DNA from: Pseudomonadota bacterium
GTDB lineage: Bacteria > Desulfobacterota > Desulfobacteria > Desulfobacterales > Desulfobacteraceae
Direction of reading: 5' to 3'
NCBI GenBank assembly: GCA_018816605.1
Contig: JAHIVS010000581.1
Span: 1-9,715, forward strand
Length of the DNA: 9,715 nt
Below the pieces are notes generated by a model. The model searched no databases. It was not told where the DNA came from and saw nothing but the letters and a program-made list of their open reading frames with translations. Shown piece after piece: positions 6,436 to 9,715 of this stretch (positions within the stretch are counted from its first letter, which is position 1; every line of letters starts with the position of its first letter). The position numbers and the translations under genes are program-made.

Positions 6436-7443
6436 TTGAAAAATATTATCCTTGTAATGGTTATTGCCATGGGCTTGGTTTCACCTGCTGTTGCCGTATC
6501 GGAAAAAGAATTGTTCGATACCGGGGTAAATTATTTAAAACTGGATAAATTTCAGGAGGCCGTTGATACGTTTACGGCCCTGATTGATATGGCACCAGGG
6601 AATCCAGATGCCTATAAAAACCGTGGTGTGGCCTATATGAAATTAAGTTTATACGACCAGGCGATCAAGGATTTTGAGCGGACAAAACAGATTATGCCCA
6701 ATTTAAAGGGTTTGTACAGCAATCTGGGCGTCGCATGGTACTATAAAGCGGATTTTCCCCGGGCCATTGAAAATTACGATATGGAAATTTCCCAGTCTCC
6801 GGACAATCATTTTGCCTATTTCAACCGGGCCATCTGTCGGTATGAGCTTAAAGATTATGATGAAAGCTTAAAGGATATTACCAAAACCCTTTCCCTCTCC
6901 CCTGAGTTTTATCTGGCATTGTGTTTAAAAGGGGATCTGCTGTCAAAGATGAACCAGGCAGAAAAAGCCAAACAGGCATATGAAAAAGCCATCTTGATTG
7001 ACCCTGATCAGGCCTATGCCAAAGAGCAGCTTGCCGCACTTAAGCTTGATTCAAAGCCCATGGCAGATTTGCCTAAATATTCTGTCCCGGTGAAAGCGGC
7101 AGTTGTGGAACAAAAAAAAATGCCCGATCCCCGCAGCCTTCCAGCTGGGGTCGGGAATAAAATTGAAAAAACATCTTCTCCTGGGGTGTCGGCGCTAGTT
7201 GGAAAATATGAACTTCAGACGGGTGCCTATCGTGTTCGGGACAATGCTGTGGATATGCAAAAAAAACTTGAGAAAGCCGGGTATGAGGCAAAACTTCTTG
7301 AATTGACACGGCCCAACCAAATTGTCTGGTACCTTGTGAGAACCGGCATCTATGCAACCAAGGAGGAGGCGCAGACAGCCAGGGCCATTTTGGAAAATGA
7401 AGCGAAAACCCAGGCGGTTGTCAGACCCTTTGGACAATTTTAA
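6436..7443 (+). CDS. Exported TPR protein with C-terminal SPOR domain
   Basis: Protein of 335 aa with a signal peptide (MKNIILVMVIAMGLVSPAVA, cleavage about 20). About five tetratricopeptide repeats span roughly 24-193 (for example FQEAVDTFTALIDMAPGNPDAYKNRG, residues 39-64, here shortened: EAVDTF...APGNPDAY). A Lys/Pro-rich linker follows (about 204-250), then a SPOR-type domain at about 256-332 (YELQTGAYRVRDNA through VWYLVRTGIYATKEEA). TPRs mediate protein contacts and SPOR domains bind denuded peptidoglycan glycan strands, so a periplasmic cell-wall-associated scaffold is likely; the partner is unknown. The start is TTG at 6436, supported by TTTGGAG about 7 bp upstream and by the signal peptide it yields. 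It is first in a plus-strand group, 61 bp before the nucleoside transporter; a functional link between them is not evident. Confidence 0.88.
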   Translation: MKNIILVMVIAMGLVSPAVAVSEKELFDTGVNYLKLDKFQEAVDTFTALIDMAPGNPDAYKNRGVAYMKLSLYDQAIKDFERTKQIMPNLKGLYSNLGVAWYYKADFPRAIENYDMEISQSPDNHFAYFNRAICRYELKDYDESLKDITKTLSLSPEFYLALCLKGDLLSKMNQAEKAKQAYEKAILIDPDQAYAKEQLAALKLDSKPMADLPKYSVPVKAAVVEQKKMPDPRSLPAGVGNKIEKTSSPGVSALVGKYELQTGAYRVRDNAVDMQKKLEKAGYEAKLLELTRPNQIVWYLVRTGIYATKEEAQTARAILENEAKTQAVVRPFGQF

Positions 7444-7504
7444 ATTAAACGGAGTTTAGGCCAAACCATGGGAGAAGAGATAGGCATGGAAAGAGGGGGC
7501 GTGA

Positions 7505-8812
7505 GTGGATATTTATAATCTGGTCAGTTTTGCCGGCATCTTTGTATTGCTGGCCATTGCATGGGCTTTGTCACGCTTTGTTTTCAAGAATACCCGGAAG
7601 ATGAACTGGCATTTGCTGGGATGGGCCCTTGGACTCCAATTGATTTTTGCCCTGTTCATCTTTGTGATTCCTGCCGGCGTCACCTTGTTCCAGGCAATAA
7701 ATGACCTGGCGGTAACCGTTCTGGGGACAGCTTCCGCAGGCGCTCAATTTGTCTTTGGCTCCCTGGCCCTTTCCCCCGGTGTTCAGGGGTCGTTGGGATT
7801 TATTCTGGCGTTCCAGGCATTTCCCACCATTGTCTTTTTTTCTGCCCTGGTGGCTGTGCTCTACTATTATAATGTCCTGCCCTTTATTATTCGGCAGTTT
7901 GCATGGCTGTTTACCCGGGTAATGAGAATTTCCGGTGCCGAAGCCCTTTGCGCGGCCAGTAACATCTTTGTGGGCGTTGAGTCTGCCTTTACCATCAAGC
8001 CCCATATTGACAAAATGACCCGATCCGAATTGTGCACCATTCTTACGGCCGGTATGGCAACGGTTGCATCCAATGTCCTGGCATTGTATGTGTTTACCTT
8101 GCAGACGCAGTTCCCTTCCATTGCAGGCCACCTGATCTCTGCTTCTTTTTTATCTGCACCGGCGGCACTGGTGATGTCAAAGCTGATCTTGCCTGAAACC
8201 GGTGTCCCCCAAACCCTTGGAAGGGTGGTGGATATCCATTATGAACGGGATGCCAATCTTTTTGAAGCCATTATCAATGGTTCTGCATCCGGACTTAAGG
8301 TGATTTTCAGCATTGTGGCGCTTTTGATTGCTGTGATGGGTCTTGTCGCATTGGTTGACCTGATTCTCGGCAGCGCCGCCGGCATGGCCAACCAGTGGAT
8401 GGGTACCAGCATGGACTGGTCCTTAAAACATCTTCTGGGCTATATATTTTATCCTTTTACCCTGATCATTGGAATTCCTTTACCAGATGCCGGCATTATT
8501 TCCCGGATCATCGGCGAGCGGATTATCCTGACAGAAGTGGCCTCATACCAGGATTTGGCACTGGCCTTGGCCCAGAACCGTCTTATCCACCCAAGATCTG
8601 CGGTGGTGGCGGCCTATGCCCTGTGCGGATTTGCCCATGTGGCGTCCATGGCCATCTTTGTGGGGGGGATCTCCGCCCTGGCCCCGAAACAAACGGCTGT
8701 CATCTCCGGGGTAGCCCTCAAGGCATTGATTGCAGCTACTTTTGCCTGTCTGATGACGGCCTGTGTGGCCGGGACCTTTTATACCAATAACAGCCTGTTG
8801 CTGGGAAATTAA
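7505..8812 (+). CDS. Concentrative nucleoside transporter (CNT/NupC family), variant substrate site
   Basis: Inner-membrane protein of 435 aa with many hydrophobic segments, full length for bacterial CNT proteins, which import nucleosides using an Na+ or H+ gradient. Family blocks are FPTIVFFSALVAVLYY (106-121), SNIFVGVES (152-160) with TIKPHI, LTAGMATVASNVLALY (180-195), GERIILTEVASY (337-348) and YALCGFAHVASM (371-382) with ALIAATFACLMTACVAG. Against the usual GQTE, NEFVAY and CGFANxxS motifs it has GVES (one residue shorter, Gln absent), TEVASY and CGFAHVAS. Glu159, Glu344 and Ser381 are kept, as are N153, V156 and T186 where the sodium site is expected. Substrate range may therefore differ. 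The start is GTG at 7505, with GAGGGGG about 7 bp upstream. rsmG follows after 13 bp, suggesting one transcript. Confidence 0.9.
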   Translation: MDIYNLVSFAGIFVLLAIAWALSRFVFKNTRKMNWHLLGWALGLQLIFALFIFVIPAGVTLFQAINDLAVTVLGTASAGAQFVFGSLALSPGVQGSLGFILAFQAFPTIVFFSALVAVLYYYNVLPFIIRQFAWLFTRVMRISGAEALCAASNIFVGVESAFTIKPHIDKMTRSELCTILTAGMATVASNVLALYVFTLQTQFPSIAGHLISASFLSAPAALVMSKLILPETGVPQTLGRVVDIHYERDANLFEAIINGSASGLKVIFSIVALLIAVMGLVALVDLILGSAAGMANQWMGTSMDWSLKHLLGYIFYPFTLIIGIPLPDAGIISRIIGERIILTEVASYQDLALALAQNRLIHPRSAVVAAYALCGFAHVASMAIFVGGISALAPKQTAVISGVALKALIAATFACLMTACVAGTFYTNNSLLLGN

Positions 8813-8825
8813 GGATTTAAGAAAA

Positions 8826-9515
8826 ATGGGTTCAACCAATTCCTCGTCCCCAAGTCGTTTCCCGATGACGGGATTTTGTGACCGCCTGAGACTGGGAAGT
8901 GAGAAAATAGCGGTGGCCATTTCCGATGAACAGATTTCCCTGATGGCAGCCCATGCCATTGAATTGATTCAATGGAATAAAAAAATCAATCTGACCGCCA
9001 TTGTTGACCCTCTGGCCATGGCTGAAAAGCATTTTATTGATGCCATGGCGGTTCAGCCCTTTTTGGGAAAGGAAAACAGGCTGATGGATATGGGAACCGG
9101 TGGGGGATTCCCCTCCATACCCTTGAAGATTCTCAATCCTTCATTGTCGTTTGTTCTGGTGGATTCATCCAGAAAAAAAGTTACTTTTTTAAAGCATGTG
9201 ATACGGGTCTTGGGGTTGAAAGATATTGATGCAATCCATTCCCGGGTGGAGGATCTTGCCCATAACGCTATCCATGCCAAAACCTATGATGCCGTCATGT
9301 CCCGGGCGTTTACCGCGCTTGAAAAATTCGCCGGGCTTGCCCTTCCGCTGCTCAAACAGGGGGGGACAATCTATGCCCTTAAGGGAAAACAGGCCGCCGA
9401 TGAAATAACCCCGGCACTCATAGCTCAATTTGAGATCAGGACGGACCATTATCAATTGCCCTTTGAAAAATCAGACCGGTATATGATTCAGCTTTCGGAA
9501 AAGACAAGCAATTAG
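8826..9515 (+). CDS. rsmG: 16S rRNA (guanine-527 N7)-methyltransferase RsmG
   Basis: SAM-dependent methyltransferase of 229 aa that makes m7G527 in the 530 loop of 16S rRNA; loss in other bacteria gives low-level streptomycin resistance. Signature motifs are WNKKINLTAI (50-59), EKHFIDAM (67-74), the SAM-binding loop DMGTGGGFPSIPL (88-100), VLVDSSRKKVTFLKH (110-124) with the acidic residue that contacts SAM, and SRAF (159-162). It is slightly longer than E. coli RsmG (207 aa), mostly through about 20 extra N-terminal residues. The frame is open to 8763 inside the transporter gene, but the ATG at 8826 is chosen because it follows the transporter stop by 13 bp and has AAGGA upstream. The AAGGA spacing is about 10 nt, a little long. 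No gidA/mnmG or parA/parB is next to it. Confidence 0.95.
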   Translation: MGSTNSSSPSRFPMTGFCDRLRLGSEKIAVAISDEQISLMAAHAIELIQWNKKINLTAIVDPLAMAEKHFIDAMAVQPFLGKENRLMDMGTGGGFPSIPLKILNPSLSFVLVDSSRKKVTFLKHVIRVLGLKDIDAIHSRVEDLAHNAIHAKTYDAVMSRAFTALEKFAGLALPLLKQGGTIYALKGKQAADEITPALIAQFEIRTDHYQLPFEKSDRYMIQLSEKTSN

Positions 9516-9584
9516 CATCCACATGTCATGATGGTGGGAACTGCAATTGCCGCATCCCCTATTGTTGCCGCGCCTTTTTTTCAT

Positions 9585-9605
9585 CCGGCCAATTTCTGGT
9601 TCCGG
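9585..9605. terminator. Possible hairpin between convergent rsmG and ABC-F gene
   Basis: CCGGCCA (9585-9591) can pair with TGG and CCGG (9597-9599 and 9602-9605) around a 5-nt loop with a 2-nt bulge. It lies in the 114-bp gap between two converging genes, where a terminator is expected. No T run follows directly on either strand, so it is a weak candidate. Confidence 0.25.
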
Positions 9606-9629
9606 GTTATCCTAAGATGTGTTATTTTT

Positions 9630-9715
9630 TTAGGTGTCTGATTTTTTGTCTTCAAGAATTTCCCATCTTGTGTACAATGCCTGAACCATGGACTCGGCCC
9701 TTTCCAGTTGGGAGC
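9630..9715 (-). CDS. ABC-F family ATPase, C-terminal end (probably Uup-like; runs off right edge)
   Basis: Only the last 28 codons of a minus-strand gene are visible, ending at a TAA at 9630-9632. The peptide contains LERAESMVQALYTRWEILED, which resembles the end of the C-terminal coiled coil of Uup-type ABC-F proteins, where an RWE-LE motif is typical. Uup-type proteins are soluble tandem ATPases that bind the ribosome and affect DNA stability. With no ATPase domain in view this is a match on a short motif, so another protein with a coiled-coil end remains possible. It converges on rsmG. Confidence 0.55.
   Translation of the reverse strand, partial: SQLERAESMVQALYTRWEILEDKKSDT

Noticed and set aside
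7468..7518. Sixteen-codon open frame overlapping the start of the transporter gene
   Set aside because: Its start is about 13 bp from the nearest GGAG, it has no rare-codon run or hairpin typical of a leader peptide, and short frames of this size are expected by chance.
8763..8825. Extended start for rsmG inside the transporter gene
   Set aside because: The extra residues come from an overlap with the transporter coding sequence; the ATG at 8826 fits gene spacing and family length better.

Overview
The window looks like chromosomal DNA of a sulfate-reducing deltaproteobacterium, probably of the Desulfobacteraceae or a close relative. This is inference from gene types: a mitochondrial-like (spdEFG1-type) elongation factor G, a run of PEP-CTERM/exosortase surface proteins, and moderate GC with AT-rich intergenic DNA. 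No rRNA or tRNA gene or CRISPR array was seen.

Layout. Positions 1-2389 (minus strand) hold an elongation factor G gene followed after 26 bp by the start of a P-loop ATPase that runs off the left edge; a consensus-like promoter lies about 175 bp upstream of EF-G. A strong symmetric hairpin terminator (2657-2706) separates this unit from a minus-strand cluster of three PEP-CTERM secreted proteins (2719-5052). The two upstream members look like paralogues, sharing a Cys-x-Asn-Asp motif just before the sorting signal; the third is unrelated outside its sorting signal. Upstream of them, on the same strand, is an intact DUF4338 (DruA-like) gene (5110-6066). It is closely bracketed by degenerate direct repeats, with a third related copy further upstream, so it may be a small mobile unit or an orphan relative of the Druantia defence protein DruA.

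A 369-bp divergent intergenic region (6067-6435) leads into a plus-strand group: an exported TPR-SPOR protein (6436-7443), a concentrative nucleoside transporter (7505-8812) and the 16S rRNA m7G527 methyltransferase RsmG (8826-9515). The transporter and rsmG are 13 bp apart and probably cotranscribed. The right edge carries the convergent C-terminal end of an ABC-F ATPase, most like Uup.

Functionally the window combines housekeeping translation genes (EF-G, RsmG, probable Uup), envelope genes (PEP-CTERM proteins, TPR-SPOR protein, transporter) and one accessory gene (DUF4338). The points most worth a second look are the repeat-bracketed DUF4338 gene, the altered substrate-site residues in the nucleoside transporter, and the paralogous PEP-CTERM pair.
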